NCBI GenBank assembly: GCA_030248215.1
Contig: JASANG010001737.1
Span: 377,001 to 441,000, forward strand
Source of the DNA: Enoplolaimus lenunculus
Taxonomy: Eukaryota > Nematoda > Enoplea > Enoplida > Thoracostomopsidae
Length of the DNA stretch: 64,000 bases
Direction: 5' to 3'
The translations under genes and the position numbers were made by a program. Shown piece after piece: positions 45,601-56,510 of this stretch (position 1 is the stretch's first letter; each line of letters opens with the position of its first letter). Below the pieces are notes generated by a model. The model searched no databases and was not told the origin of the DNA. It saw only the letters and a list, made by a program, of their open reading frames with translations.

Positions 45601-46176
45601 CAATTGTCTTAGCTGAACCTCACACAACCGTAGCTCATAGAAAACACTGTGTGAGGGCAAAAATATCCAAAAAAATTAGTAGTATGCAGTATATATGTTA
45701 ACGTTAATACTTTATAAGTGAAGTTTTTATCTTAAAAGTTTTTTATACAACATAAACTATCTGAATTTAACTGCAGATAATTGTATGCATGAATTGCAAA
45801 AAAAATAACAATAAAACTGCAAACGTCAAATTTTGGGGGCTGCAAATTTCTAATTTAAAAATTATTTGCGGCAACTGAAGACGTTCAGTATAAACGAACG
45901 AATACCGCAAACTTTGAGTGAAAAGTTAACCGAAAAATCACAATGTCTAAAAATCTTACAATTGGCAATGCAGCGTTCACTCCTCGGGTTGCTTGCTCGC
46001 GCACGTCATTGAACGTGCAAGAGATAAATGAATGATGATGCAACGACAACATTCGTTTATATGAAAATCTCAGCGTGTTGCCAAATTTTAATCTGTGTTT
46101 GCGTTTAAATGTTGCTGATTAATTTTCTTCGGTACAAAAATGGGTTTGGCAATAGGCAAGTCTTGGCAAACGAAGA
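45601..46176. other. Non-coding stretch, no feature recognised
   Basis: AT-rich, no credible ORF. Confidence 0.45.
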
Positions 46177-46227
46177 ATATATATATATATTATTATTATA
46201 TATATTATTATTGTTATATATATATAT
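46177..46227. repeat. TA/TTA microsatellite
   Basis: (TA)n and (TTA)n mixed; abuts a family H element. Confidence 0.85.
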
Positions 46228-46228
46228 G

Positions 46229-46361
46229 TCGTGCAGCTCCACTCGTCGCTGTCATCGTCCGTCACCGTGCGATATCATACGCGAGCCGGCGACTCGTCGC
46301 ATGATTACGTTCGGCGACGGACAGCATCGGATGACAGTAAAAAGCGTAGCGCCATCCTAAG
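46229..46361. mobile_element. Family H, diverged
   Basis: TCGTCCGTCACCGTGCGATA ... TTCGGCGACGGACAGCATC, ending AAAAAGCGTAGCGCCATCCT. The interior is notably CpG-rich. Confidence 0.55.
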
Positions 46362-46534
46362 ACTTATTGGCGAAATGATTTCATGTCACTTTCGCACATT
46401 TTGACCGTTTATACCGTTCAGTTTTTGATATCGGTCATAGACGCATGTCGGTATTTGTGCACAGGAAGTGTTATATAAATCATAGATTGCCATACGTGTG
46501 CACATATATCGGAATATGAAGTTGTTTCAATCGT

Positions 46535-46605
46535 ACGCGTGGTGTAGTGGTAGCTTGCTTGACACGAGTGTTAGAGGGTCGAGGTTTGATTCGCGGCGCG
46601 GGCCT
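46535..46605 (+). other. tRNA-like sequence
   Basis: Box A-like TGGTGTAGTGGTAGC and box B-like GAGGTTTGATTCGCG are spaced about as in a tRNA. The anticodon and T stems do not pair well and the acceptor stem does not close, so a working tRNA gene is unlikely. It is probably a SINE head or tRNA pseudogene. Confidence 0.4.
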
Positions 46606-47040
46606 TAACTTTGGGCAAAATTTCGAACAGGAGACGAGCAGACGATGACGTTGCACCAACGCATAATGTTGATACACAGACAATTTGGTAATTTTTGAAA
46701 CTTTTATGCAAAGTAAGCTATATGTAGCTTAATTTTATTACATTTTATCCAATCAGGTTAAGGTAATCTGTTCATGTTGCCAGTTTAGGCAAACCAGCTA
46801 TGCATCGTGCTGGTTTAATACAAATTTTGGTCTTGCTTGAATGTATACTTGTCTGTGATAGCAGAAATATATAAAGGTATTTAGACGATAAACAGAATAA
46901 GCGCAATTGTTTGAATTCTCTCATTTGAACCAATAAAAAGTAATGAAATTCGCTGATTACACTTATTTTGGTACAGTTTAGTTGGCTTTTGTGAAAATTC
47001 CCCATACAATTAACAAACCAATTAAAGTTTAACCATGGCC

Positions 47041-47251
47041 ACACCGCAAAAAATGATGAGTCATATTGACTCTCTTCGAATTAGGCTCTACGGGACTACA
47101 CAAACTGAGTAAAATTCGACTCCGCCAGATTCAAACGTGCGACTGAGTGTGTTTAATTTCACTCTGGCGGAGTCGAATTTGACTCAGTTTGTGTAGTCCC
47201 GTAGAGCCTATTTCGGAGAGAGTCAATTTGGCTCACCATTTTTTGCAGCGC
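47041..47251. mobile_element. Family D foldback MITE
   Basis: Left CACCGCAAAAAATGATGAG, right CTCACCATTTTTTGCAGCG. Arms inverted around GCTCTACGGGACTACACAAA. Two exact TGAGTCA/TGACTCA motifs. Confidence 0.8.
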
Positions 47252-47380
47252 ATATCAAACCTTTACCCTGGTCATGCTATTAATTTTAGTACCTTTTCTA
47301 TGTAGGAGAAGAACTATCCCAGTCGAATTTTAAGTTATTCAGGTTTCACAGTAACACAATTTAGTTGGTACAATGGGAAC

Positions 47381-47445
47381 AACATGCCCTGTGGTTAAGA
47401 AGTGACTATTTTTAAAATTGTCATTCCTTAACCCCAGGACATGTG
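47381..47445. repeat. Isolated hairpin, ~24-bp arms
   Basis: CATGCCCTGTGGTTAAGAAG (plus TGAC) is mirrored by GTCATTCCTTAACCCCAGGA (then CATG), with an AT-rich loop. It may be a small foldback element; no function is suggested. Confidence 0.6.
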
Positions 47446-47751
47446 GTTCGCGGTGTCTTAAGAAATTGGGGTATTGCGAATCCGGCGTTACGCGGGTGGC
47501 TAACGGAACTTATAAATTTCGATTTTTGGTTTCGAAAAGCGATCCTATTTCTGATTGGCTAATTTTTATCACAAACCGTTTTTATGCAATATATTAACTG
47601 GCATGGGAAATTGGTCAAAAATTTTCACACGGTATGCCTCCAGAACCCTGGATCGGGATGTGTAAGTTGGGTCTTTAAGGAAACTGTACGTACCATGACC
47701 GTGTGGCATCATTAATGCACATAGTTTTTGATCAGCGTACCATGAAAATAA

Positions 47752-48092
47752 CAGGGTGGCAACAAAGGAGGATCGGATTCGGCAAAAGTTTTACGGTACG
47801 AATTCGGTTGTGAAACAGCCGAATCCAAAAGCAATATGTTTTTTTCGTTTTTAAGCAATAAAATTTTAAAATAACTCATTTTACATAAATCAATGTTTTA
47901 TTTCAAGTCGCAAATCTTAGAACTGAGGTTAGACACGAAATAGGATTAACGTTTAACAGTTGCGGCTGGCATTGGGTTGATATTCTCAAACAAATTATAG
48001 ATATATTTGAAATATGCAACATGCAACATTCGTATTCGGCCAATTATCGCTGGATTCGAGTTCGGTCAAATCGTGGATTTGGTGCCACCCTG
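47752..48092. mobile_element. Family X element, CAGGGTGGCA ends
   Basis: CAGGGTGGCAACAAAGGAGG at the left, GATTTGGTGCCACCCTG at the right. GATTCGG and ATTCGGCC phrases repeat inside. CAGGGTGGCA ends are common among hAT-like elements; the flanks do not show a clear duplication. Confidence 0.5.
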
Positions 48093-49513
48093 GCTTATAG
48101 TAAATGGCACAGGGTACGCAGGGTGGTCGAGGTGCGTTCCATGCCACAGTACTAAATGGCACCCATGATGGCATCTTTACATAAAACCTGCCGAAGGTGC
48201 GTTGCTCATTATGCTGGAATCTACCGTAATCCGGATTCGCTCAAATCGCATGCCAACGGCCTCATGAATTTCCATGAGCGATAACGCATATTTTAATGTT
48301 TACATTGTTTACAATAATCGAATTATAATATTAAAATTTAAAAATTTATATTTCAACGGCAATAATGCCATAAACGGATCGTGGTAACGTCAACTTTGGT
48401 CAAACAATCTTTGAAATTGGCTCCGTTCCCTTGGGTTCAGATGTGAAAATTTTACATTAAATAATTTTTTTTGTTGCGGATATAATTTTTTGCCCAAATT
48501 CAAGATCCAGTATGCTTCGCTAGTGAGCGGTTGCTCAAATACTTGTTTTCACAGCTATCAAAAACTTTCAGCTAATTTTAAAACTCAAGGGAGTCTCGAA
48601 TATATACTCCTGTGGAATTATTAAAATAAAGGTTGCAGCAAATCACTGTGAGCCTGCAACCGCATAGGCACATAAAGTATTTGTAAGCTTTTAATTAAAA
48701 ATTAATAATTAAAGTTTATGTTTAAAATAAAATATCGAATTAATATAAAACCAATCACAAATCGGTTATGGTTTAGAAATAGGATTTTTTTTCAGGTTCA
48801 TCCAATCTCAATAAAGCTGAATTTTAACGTTCCGTTGAACTTTCAATTAGATTGTCTTAACAATTTCATTGGTGTATAAATATTAATTGGCAACACAAAG
48901 CTGTAAATATTGCTACATAATCTTGAGTTTTTGTCTTGTTTCATCTGTAAGATCTCAACGTAAATTGAGATTTGAATTGTGTTTTCAACTGAACTTTAGT
49001 TCATATTTTTTTCTATTAATTGGGAGCGACTTGGTAAAATGCGCCAACGTTTTTGTGTGTTTTTATTTCTCTGTTTCTTTTGTAAGATTCCAAGATAGAT
49101 TCACGGTTGAATTGAACAACTTTCAACTAAACAATGGTAAATATTTAGACAAATTGTTTCAATCGCAGTTAATAATATAGAAAAGCATAGTTTGCAAATA
49201 ATCTTAAGCTACGAAATGTATTCTAAGCAAGACATACGAATTCTACGAACACGAGTACAGAGGATTTTTTTACTTCTAGCTAATTTCATTTGACAGTTTT
49301 GTTTTATTGCACTAGCTAAGTAATATTTTGCTTCAAACGTTTTTGCCAGCTTTGGTGATTGCTTAAACATACTTTATCATAAAAAAACTTAAATTCAAAT
49401 ACGAGAAAATTGTGATCCCAACTTTAGCTGTAACTTGCTTAGGAATCTACTTTTAAGACCTGAGTATGTTATAATTAACATTATATTCGAGTAAGCATTC
49501 TACAGAATCTAAT
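48093..49513. other. Non-coding stretch
   Basis: No gene. A second CAGGGTACGCAGGGTGGTCG phrase near 48114 may be another X-like end. The ORF at 48887-49180 is hydrophobic and AT-driven. Confidence 0.4.
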
Positions 49514-49655
49514 TAGGTAATTGACGTTTATGGACAAATTAGTAGTTTTGAACTCTATCCATTTACGGTCTCTAATTAGGGCGACTATTGATTGAGGCTG
49601 AAAATAGAAACTCTGGGCTCTTATTATCTCCTCTATCCGATTCGGCTAACTACAG
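49514..49655 (+). mobile_element. Family K right-end fragment
   Basis: TAATTGACGTTTATGGACAA, CTAATTAGGGCGACTATTGA and TCTTATTATCTCCTCTATCC follow the K right half, ending TTCGGCTAACTACAG. Confidence 0.55.
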
Positions 49656-50103
49656 TGGAACTTTGCCTACAATACAGGGTTGTTTCGTTAAACATCTGTG
49701 AAGGGAAATTAACGTTCGAAGCTCACCGCGAGTCTTCTGAACAAGTTTTACCGTCGACAGATATACATTTCTCGTGCTGAAATATCTATTGCACTGATGC
49801 TGCACAAATAACGGTAACAGATATGACTGTGATCAGGCTAACAGGAATCGAAATCTTAGGTATAAAATTTTCAAAAAAATGTTATATTTTTCTGCCAACA
49901 CAATTGAGGTCGCGCAAAATTCTTTGAGCTGATTAAAATTTGACTGAAAAATATCGGTTGTCGAGCTGTACTCAAAGGTTTTTTTAACATTTTGGATGAC
50001 TTTTGTCAAAATTTTAAGTGAAATGGAACAACTGCGGCATATGCTGTATTGAATAGGTTACAACTAACAATGACCATTAAAATAACAGAATTTTCGGTAC
50101 TTC

Positions 50104-50303
50104 GGCCAATGTAAAGAACAGTGGCGGAACAGTATTATAAGCATATTCTTATACCTAAGCCTAAGCCTAAGCCTAAGTGTAAGACTGAGCATATTCCTAA
50201 GCCTAAGTCTAAGCCTAAGCCAAACAAAAAATTGTCTAAAACTTAAGCGTACTTTACTTTAGTCCCACAGAAAAGCTCTCCGCCCGTGATGTTTACATGA
50301 GCC
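50104..50303 (-). mobile_element. Family B MITE with perfect 8-bp duplication GGTACTTC
   Basis: GGCCAATGTAAAGAACAGTG and TGATGTTTACATGAGCC are the ends; GGTACTTC flanks both (50096-50103, 50304-50311). Two core blocks, CCTAAGCCTAAGCCTAAGCC and CCTAAGTCTAAGCC, are split by GTGTAAGACTGAGCATATT. Confidence 0.9.
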
Positions 50304-50828
50304 GGTACTTCTATAACGCATCCGGTAAACGGACATCAATTTTTGCCGGAAATGGACAAAATATCCGGTTATATTTGACGGACACGACTCATTTTCGAAA
50401 AATAATCTTTGTGATCCTGTTAAATTTTTCAATTTTCCAATCTAAATGTGTAAACAAAATAGTTATCAATTAACTTAAGCGCAGAGTTGAATTAAAGTAT
50501 TTAAAAGTTTAGTTGGAGTTGAAAGTTTAATTGATAAAAATGCTGCACAAGAAATTTGATTTCTGTTCCTTCCTGAAACCTTCAGCGAACCGTTGCGTAC
50601 AGCTGGACACGGGTTAATTTATACTTTATATGCAGTTCAACTTGCGTTTGCAGATTTGCAATATAAATTGCTCAAAAATGAAATTTACTTAACACGAGAA
50701 AATATTAGCAATTCATGCTAAATGGTAAAGTCACGTACTATGTTTCCGTAGTCTATTTTTGCCAAATCAGTTGCCATGATGAATAGCCGAGGCCAAACAC
50801 AAAGAAAGTGACAATTAAAGATTTGAGG

Positions 50829-51430
50829 ACTAGCCAGCCCATCTCCGAGGTGAAAATTAAGTCGTATATAAGCTTAAATATAATGCAGTTCAGATCCCGT
50901 ATTATATATTTCAACCCGGTATATATTGCCGTAATTTGTCTTTCTGTATGAAAGCTTAGATCCACCAAGGAGATGGAAGGTCTACCAGCCTCATCTACAA
51001 GACAAAAATTAAGTTGTATGTAAGCTTAATATACAGCGTTATTCACATGTGCAAGTTTTTGCTACCAAATGTGCAGCTGCAACATGCACTTGCAAGTTTT
51101 GTCCGAAATTCCGTTCGAAAAACTTGCAGCTGCAAATAATTCATTAAATATCATAGCCAGGAACTTAGTTCACATGTGTGAATAACCAAGCAAGTTCACT
51201 GAACTTATTGCAGCCGCTTTCTCATTGGCTAATGAAAAAATGCAAGTTCTGCGTGAAATTTGCAGCTGCAAGTTCTCGCAGCAAAAACTTGAACGTGTGA
51301 ATAGTGCATTATTATGCATTTTAGATCGCATTATATATTTTACCGCAAGTTATATATATGCCCTGATTTGTCTTTTTGTAAAAATTGTCAAATCCGCCAC
51401 CAATGGGAGAACCAGGCGCAGGGTTTTACA
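50829..51430. repeat. Tandem duplication of ~150 bp, second unit split by element Q
   Basis: CCAGCCCATCTCCGAGGTG then AAAATTAAGTCGTATATAAG, TATTATATATTTCAACCCGG and TTGCCGTAATTTGTCTTTCT recur as CCAGCCTCATCTACAAGAC then AAAATTAAGTTGTATGTAAG, TTATATATTTTACCGCAAG and GCCCTGATTTGTCTTTTTGT. The second unit is interrupted by 51036-51306. One plus frame keeps similar peptides in both units (RIIYF...YI...ICL), so a repeated exon is conceivable. Stops in the first unit argue against it being active. Confidence 0.55.
51036..51306. mobile_element. Element Q, foldback MITE
   Basis: GCGTTATTCACATGTGCAAG then TTTTTGCT on the left is mirrored by AGCAAAAACTTGAACGTGTG then AATAGTGC on the right. CAGCTGC and TTGCAGCTGCAA palindromes recur inside. 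It splits the second unit of the 50829-51430 duplication, so it is the younger event. Confidence 0.65.
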
Positions 51431-51889
51431 CTTTGTTATTGGACTGATGCTCATAGTAATTTATTTAATAGTAATGAAATCAATTTAAATAGAATATCAA
51501 AATATTAAATAATAATTTGAAAAATAAATAAAAACAACGCAACAAATAACAATTTTAGCCGTCACCTGGCGCTGTACCTTCATACAGCTTTCGAATCAGC
51601 TCGAACGATGGGTCAAAACGTGGTCACCGATCAATGAACAACTTCAACTTAAATTCAACTGAGAAAACTTGTTAGCTTAAATCAGCTATTGATGCAACAG
51701 TGTGTGTTTGGAATATAATTACGGATTGAAACTGAAACTTGCAAACGTTAACTTTTTTAACGTCGACATCACCAGGAGCGTTGCGAGAATTTTATCTGTA
51801 CCACATATAATCAGTCATTTTAAAGTTTATTGCACATCGCGAAATTTGTTGATCAGCAGAATCCAACAGATTAATATTCTAAATGGGCC
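51431..51889. other. Non-coding stretch, no feature recognised
   Basis: AT-rich, no credible ORF outside the tail of the duplicated segment. Confidence 0.4.
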
Positions 51890-52047
51890 TGTAGCCAAGT
51901 AGGGCCAGGAGGGACTCAGTCCCGTCTGGAAAAATGTTGCCCCCTAGAAAGTTTTCGACCTTGCTAGTCAGTCACACAAAACCCATGTACGCCCTTCCTG
52001 AAAAATTTTTATTCCCTCAATAGCATGGTGATCCGGCTACTGGCCTG
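51890..52047 (+). mobile_element. Family F MITE, ~158 bp
   Basis: GGGCCTGTAGCCAAGTAGGG at the left, GATCCGGCTACTGGCCTG at the right, with CCCCCTAGAAAGTTTTC inside. Confidence 0.65.
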
Positions 52048-52189
52048 AGCTTTAAAACCTTCAGAGGTGCATTTTTATCGCTTCTTCAGAGACAACTTTC
52101 AACCGTCGATCCACTTACACATGCCGTCGTCGCGGTATTGTTTCAACTGGTGATTTTGGATCCAGTAAAGATCGAATCGCAGAATCGGA

Positions 52190-52235
52190 ATGCCTTAGTG
52201 GTTAAACTTTTATGAAGGCGAACAGGGTTCAAGCG
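52190..52235 (+). other. tRNA-like box A and box B pair
   Basis: TGCCTTAGTGGTTAAAC resembles box A and GGGTTCAAGC box B, ~35 nt apart. The surrounding 150 bp are GC-richer than their neighbours. No tRNA fold is evident; it may be a SINE head. Confidence 0.3.
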
Positions 52236-52460
52236 GAACAGCCTCAGACCTCTGAGACCCGCCTGTATCCTGTGGTACCGTGACGAGTTAGGCGTTCGAT
52301 TTGCGATCGACCCGACCTTGGATCTTGACGGCATCTTCAGAAAGACCCACGGGCAATCATCGAAAGAAGAACTTATCGTGAAACGCTGGGGTGGCGAAAA
52401 ATGAAGAGCATTTTTAACACAATGTTTAGATAACAAAATGTGTTAAACCTCACTACACGC

Positions 52461-52537
52461 ACATATATATACATATATATAAATATATAAATATATATAC
52501 ATATATACATACATACATATATATATTATATATATCT
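52461..52537. repeat. TATA/CATA microsatellite
   Basis: Alternating ATATATACATA phrases. Confidence 0.85.
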
Positions 52538-53047
52538 TAGAAACTAATTAACATATCGAAACTCATGACCACCGAAAAATATACCGCTGAAGCTATTTCA
52601 CAATGATCAGTTCAGTTTCAGTTTAAAAGTTAATGTCAAAAATTCAAAAAATGAAACGCTATTTTAAACGCTTTTCGTGTGTGTCTTTCAAAACGTTTGT
52701 CTTGCAACCGACAAAACTCTAAAACGAATTGTTTGTCCGACAAAAGCAGTCAGTGAACACGATTTAGCGTTTATTTCAAGCTATTCTGTGGCAGTCTGAG
52801 CGTAGTTTATTCAGTACTATAGATGGCTACCAGATATTCGGATATCCGGATCCGGATAAATATTCGGCAAGAATGGCTGGATATCCGGATATGAAAAAAT
52901 ATCCGATGCCCATCACTATTCGGTACAGTTTTACTAAACGATCGCAAATATTGGAACTCGAATTTTTGCTGAAAGATGAAAAATTATAGAAAAACAATCT
53001 TGAAAAGCAGTTTTCGCTCCATACAATAGTTTTGTGTTACAAGTTTC

Positions 53048-53247
53048 AGCCAATGTAAAAAACACGGCCGTAACAGTAGTATAAGCATATTCCTAAGCCT
53101 AAGCCTAAGCGTAAGATTGAGCTTATAGCTAAGCCTTCACCTAAGCCATAGCTTAAGCCTAAGCAAAAAAAAAATTAGTCTAAAGCTTAAGCTTTTTATA
53201 TTGCAGTGATACGGTATAACGTTCCGTTCCTGATCTTTACGTCGGTC
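53048..53247 (-). mobile_element. Family B MITE, flanks CAAGTTTC / CAAATTTC
   Basis: AGCCAATGTAAAAAACACGG at the left, TGATCTTTACGTCGGTC at the right; the flanks match at 7 of 8. CCTAAGCCTAAGCC and AGCTTAAGCCTAAGC form the core. Confidence 0.78.
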
Positions 53248-53383
53248 CAAATTTCAAACTCAACCGCCATGTTTCGTCATGAAAAATGTACCTAGCCAAA
53301 TCATGCGAAATTCATCTCAAATGCCTTAAGCGAAAAATTTTCAGTTTACTATCATTTAGCGAAAATTTTTCAGTTTACTATCT

Positions 53384-53654
53384 ATAACCCCTTCTCACAT
53401 TGAGTTGCCTGTACGCAACTCAGCGCAGTGTATATACTTTAAATAGTATATATCGCACCGTGTTTTACAATTGCAACACGTATACATAGTACTAAATCAC
53501 CACAAGACGTGAGAGCCCTCTCGGGCTCGAGCGTCAAGCTCCTATAGCTGAATGGTGATGGTATACGCCTCCCACTCCAGTCACTGGAGTTCGAATCCTA
53601 GCATAAAAGTAGGTCTCAAGGAAAATAGAAAATATTCATGTGAGAAAGGGTAAA
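53384..53654 (+). mobile_element. Family A, second subfamily
   Basis: It starts ATAACCCCTTCTCACATTGA and ends GTGAGAAAGGGTAAA, so the left TTAA is altered. Box A is TAGCTGAATGGTGATGG and box B GAGTTCGAATCC. The segment TTAGCGAAAATTTTTCAGTT is repeated just upstream (53330-53383) and resembles the spacer in the 760-1325 dimer, as if an adjoining copy has been lost. Confidence 0.72.
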
Positions 53655-53732
53655 TTTTAGCAGTAAAATTTTGTTTTAGTGGCTTCAAGTTTGCTGGTGT
53701 GTGTTCAAGTCATTTGGTTTATATATTTATGC

Positions 53733-54173
53733 AACTTCCACAATATCGTGCGTACACCAGGTGACTTTTGAGGGGGAAGTGTCATGGACACTGAAGCATT
53801 TTTTGCTTCAGCATCCTTCTTTTTGGCTTCAACGTTCGGGATACTGAAGCATTTTTGGCTTCAGTGTGCAGGATACTGAATCCAAAAACCTTCAGTATGC
53901 AGGATACTGATGCCAAAATGCTTCAATATCCTGAAGACTAAAGCTTTTTGGCTTCAGTCTCCTGCACACTGAAGCGTATTCGGCTTCAGCATCCTGGACG
54001 TTCAAGCCAAAAAGCTTCAGTGTGAAACATACTGAAGCCAAAAATGCTTCAATGTCCAGGACACTGAAGCTTTTTTGTTTCAACGTTCAGGATACAAAGG
54101 CTTTTTTGGCTTCAGTGTCCATTACACAACACCCTCAAAAGTCACCTGGTGTACGCATGTTATTGTGGAAGTT
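53733..54173. mobile_element. Family I MITE, expanded form with an array of small hairpins
   Basis: The ends (AACTTCCACAATATCGTGCG then ACACCAGGTGAC; mirrored at the right) match 44531-44693. Between them about a dozen GAAGC...GCTTC modules such as CTGAAGCATTTTTGGCTTCA alternate with GGATACTGAA or GTGTCC spacers, in both orientations. Each module can fold and the whole interior can form many alternative stems. The short copy carries only one module, so the array has expanded here. Confidence 0.85.
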
Positions 54174-54639
54174 TCGTTAGTCTTTATGGAAAAGAACATA
54201 AAAATACCACTGTGCCTGTAGATCAGTATGGATGACCGGTAAAATGCTTTCAAATGCCAATAGGTTCTATTTACAAGTTTAATTAGCTAGCCTCCTCATA
54301 ATGGGCGTAGTTGAAATTTTTGCTTGAATAAATTTTTTAAATGTGTATATTTTATAGCTAAAATCCAGTTGTTGTTTTCTAGACCCATATTTTTTCAACC
54401 AAACTAATTTTTTTTCATAGAGGCGGCAATTTGAACAATGCTGCACTCTTATATGCTGAATAAATTTTGCATATTTGAACTGGCGTTGCATTGCACTAGC
54501 AATCAATAACCATGAAAAATAGGTCAACGCAACGTTTTACAAATACCCATGACCCGTCAATGTTTGCCAAATTGTAAATTTATCATCAAATGACGTTTTT
54601 GGAACAATACCTGTAACCAGATTTGGTCAGTGTAGTAAT
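54174..54639. other. Non-coding stretch, no feature recognised
   Basis: AT-rich; no supported gene. Confidence 0.45.
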
Positions 54640-54715
54640 TAGTTAAGTAGGCTTAGGTATAAGCTCATTCTTACGCTTAGGTTTAGGTTTCAGGAATACG
54701 CTTACTGCACTGTAA
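54640..54715 (+). mobile_element. Family B core and right part, truncated
   Basis: GTAGGCTTAGGTATAAGCTC, TTAGGTTTAGG and GAATACGCTTACTGCACTGT, without the left end. It abuts element U. Confidence 0.5.
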
Positions 54716-55105
54716 CGCAGGTTGCAACTGGAGGCGAAAAATGCCGGAGCCGGAGCCGCACCCGGAGGTCAACGAAACTTACCGGAGCCGGAGCCGGAGA
54801 TGAGACGAAATTAGGTTGTAAAAATGATGGTTAATTAGTTCATTTTAGTCAATATCTGGAACATGTTGTTAAGTTGTTTGGTTTTACGCTAACTTTCTGA
54901 GAAATTCCGGAAATTCTATCCTGAAAATTGTGACCAAAGTAAAACGAAACGCGCTAAACAGATAAATTTTACAAAATTATGCAAAATTTTGCTACCAAAA
55001 TTGCCCGAACCTCTGGCAAAAATTCTACCGGAGCCGGAGCCGGAGCCAGAGGCCGATTTTCTGCCGTAGCAGGAGCCGGAGGCAGACCTCCGGTTGTACC
55101 CTGCA
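54716..55105. mobile_element. Element U with GCCGGA repeats at both arms
   Basis: GCAGGTTGCAACTGGAGG at the left is roughly mirrored by CCTCCGGTTGTACCCTGC at the right. Both arms hold short GGAGCC-type tandem repeats (GCCGGAGCCGGAGCC). A fragment with the same right end (CGGTTTGCACCCTATTG) lies at 61990-62060. Confidence 0.5.
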
Positions 55106-55126
55106 ATGGTACTGTCCTATACATTG

Positions 55127-55572
55127 CAGAGGTAAAGGTGGGTAAGGATTTTTACCCCCGCTGCGGTTCATCCGCGGAAATTTTTTTATTCACTGCTATT
55201 CCCGATCATAATCTCTTTACCCGTTTTACCCGCCTTTAACCACCCTTGTTTTCTTAAGCAATAAGATATATTATTGCTGCCATTCAAAAAGCTGCAAATA
55301 TTTTTCGATTTAACATGAAATTTCAAAAGTGTGATACTAATTTTTCACTCATATACCTAATAAAAATAATAAAATAGTTTAAAAACTCAAGTGTTTCTAT
55401 ATATCTGGTTTCAAGTTTCGTGCTATAAAAATTTAGGCAGGTAAAGAATCACAAATTTTTGCCCACGCTTTGAAATTCTTTACCGGTGGGAATACCTGCG
55501 TGAAAATTTTTTTACCCGTCCTGCGTTAACCCGCGGGCACCCGTAGTTACCCGAGAGCAGCGTGCACCTCTG
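55127..55572. mobile_element. Element V, hAT-like, flanks ATACATTG / ATACATTT
   Basis: It starts CAGAGGTAAAGGTGGGTAAG and ends CGTGCACCTCTG. The flanks match at 7 of 8 bases. Both arms contain TTTACCC and ACCCGC phrases in inverted arrangement (GGGTAAGGATTTTTACCC; GTTAACCCGCGGGCACCC). CAGAGGT ends with 8-bp duplications are typical for hAT relatives. Confidence 0.75.
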
Positions 55573-55661
55573 ATACATTTGCCCCGGCTTTGAACCGAAC
55601 TACAATATAAAAACGTTTCAAATAGAAGTATAAGCCAAACTGAAATAACTGCTACAAACAT

Positions 55662-55875
55662 GGCCAATGTAAAGAACAGAGGTGGAACAGAATTAAAGCT
55701 TATTCCTACGCGTAAGCCTAAGGTTAAGCCCACGCCTAATCGTAAGAATGAGTTTATTCCTAAGCCTAAGCGTAAGACTAAGCCTAAGCCAAGCAAAAAA
55801 AATTTGTCTAAAGCTTAAGCTTACTCTATTACAGTATCGCAGAAAAGCGTTCCGCCCGTGATCTTTACACGGGCC
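55662..55875 (-). mobile_element. Family B MITE, flanks ACAAACAT / ACAGACAT
   Basis: GGCCAATGTAAAGAACAGAG and GTGATCTTTACACGGGCC are the ends; the flanks match at 7 of 8. Core blocks are GTAAGCCTAAGG and CCTAAGCCTAAGCG. Confidence 0.82.
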
Positions 55876-56354
55876 ACAGACATCGATGTACAGGTATTTT
55901 CTTTCCCACTTTTACACGGTCACAACACAACCCCATTCCGATAATTTGTGAAGCCAGTATGCCAGGATATATCCACCTAAACATCGATAAATTGTTTTTG
56001 GACCGTTCGACCAGGACCTCGAATTCAATATTTCGAGTCCATGAACCGAGTTACAAGTTTGCGCTGCACTCAAAATAATATTTATGATATTTAAGAAAAA
56101 ATTTCTTACATTTGAGAAATATGATTAGCAAGGTGCAGTTGAAATGGATTTGTGTTATAACAGAATACTTTTCAAAAAAGTTTTGAAATAAAGTCTGAAA
56201 ATAAACGTTTCCCAGTTATTTTTAGAAAAATTGTCTTAAATATCAGAAAAACTTTTCAGATTTGACACAGAAAATACTTTTCTGAATAAACTCAGAAATA
56301 CTTTTTTGTGTGTGCATATCCTGATCGGGTCTGTATACTGAACCTTGGTTTTGT
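55876..56354. other. Non-coding stretch, no feature recognised
   Basis: AT-rich; several TCTGAAAATA-like words near 56190-56300, no gene. Confidence 0.4.
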
Positions 56355-56510
56355 GGGACTATCACTGTACGGCGTCGCTCGCCGCCATACGGTATCGTAC
56401 GGGGCAATTCACGTACGATACCACACATCGGCTTACGGTGACGGACGGCGCCTGACGGTGTCTGACAGTGCCGGACTGCACGTCATCCAAAATATAGCGC
56501 CACTGTTAAT
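56355..56510. mobile_element. Family H foldback
   Basis: GTACGGCGTCGCTCGCCGCC, ATACGGTATCGTACGGGGC and CACGTACGATACCAC form nested palindromes; then GGTGACGGACGGCG and the family end AAAATATAGCGCCACTGTTA. Confidence 0.6.

Noticed and set aside
46535-46605. A functional tRNA gene
   Set aside because: Box A and box B resemble tRNA, but the stems do not pair well enough.
52143-52436. 97-codon minus-strand ORF with arginine-rich composition
   Set aside because: It overlaps a tRNA-like patch in a locally GC-richer region; no domain is seen and the opposite strand explains part of it better.
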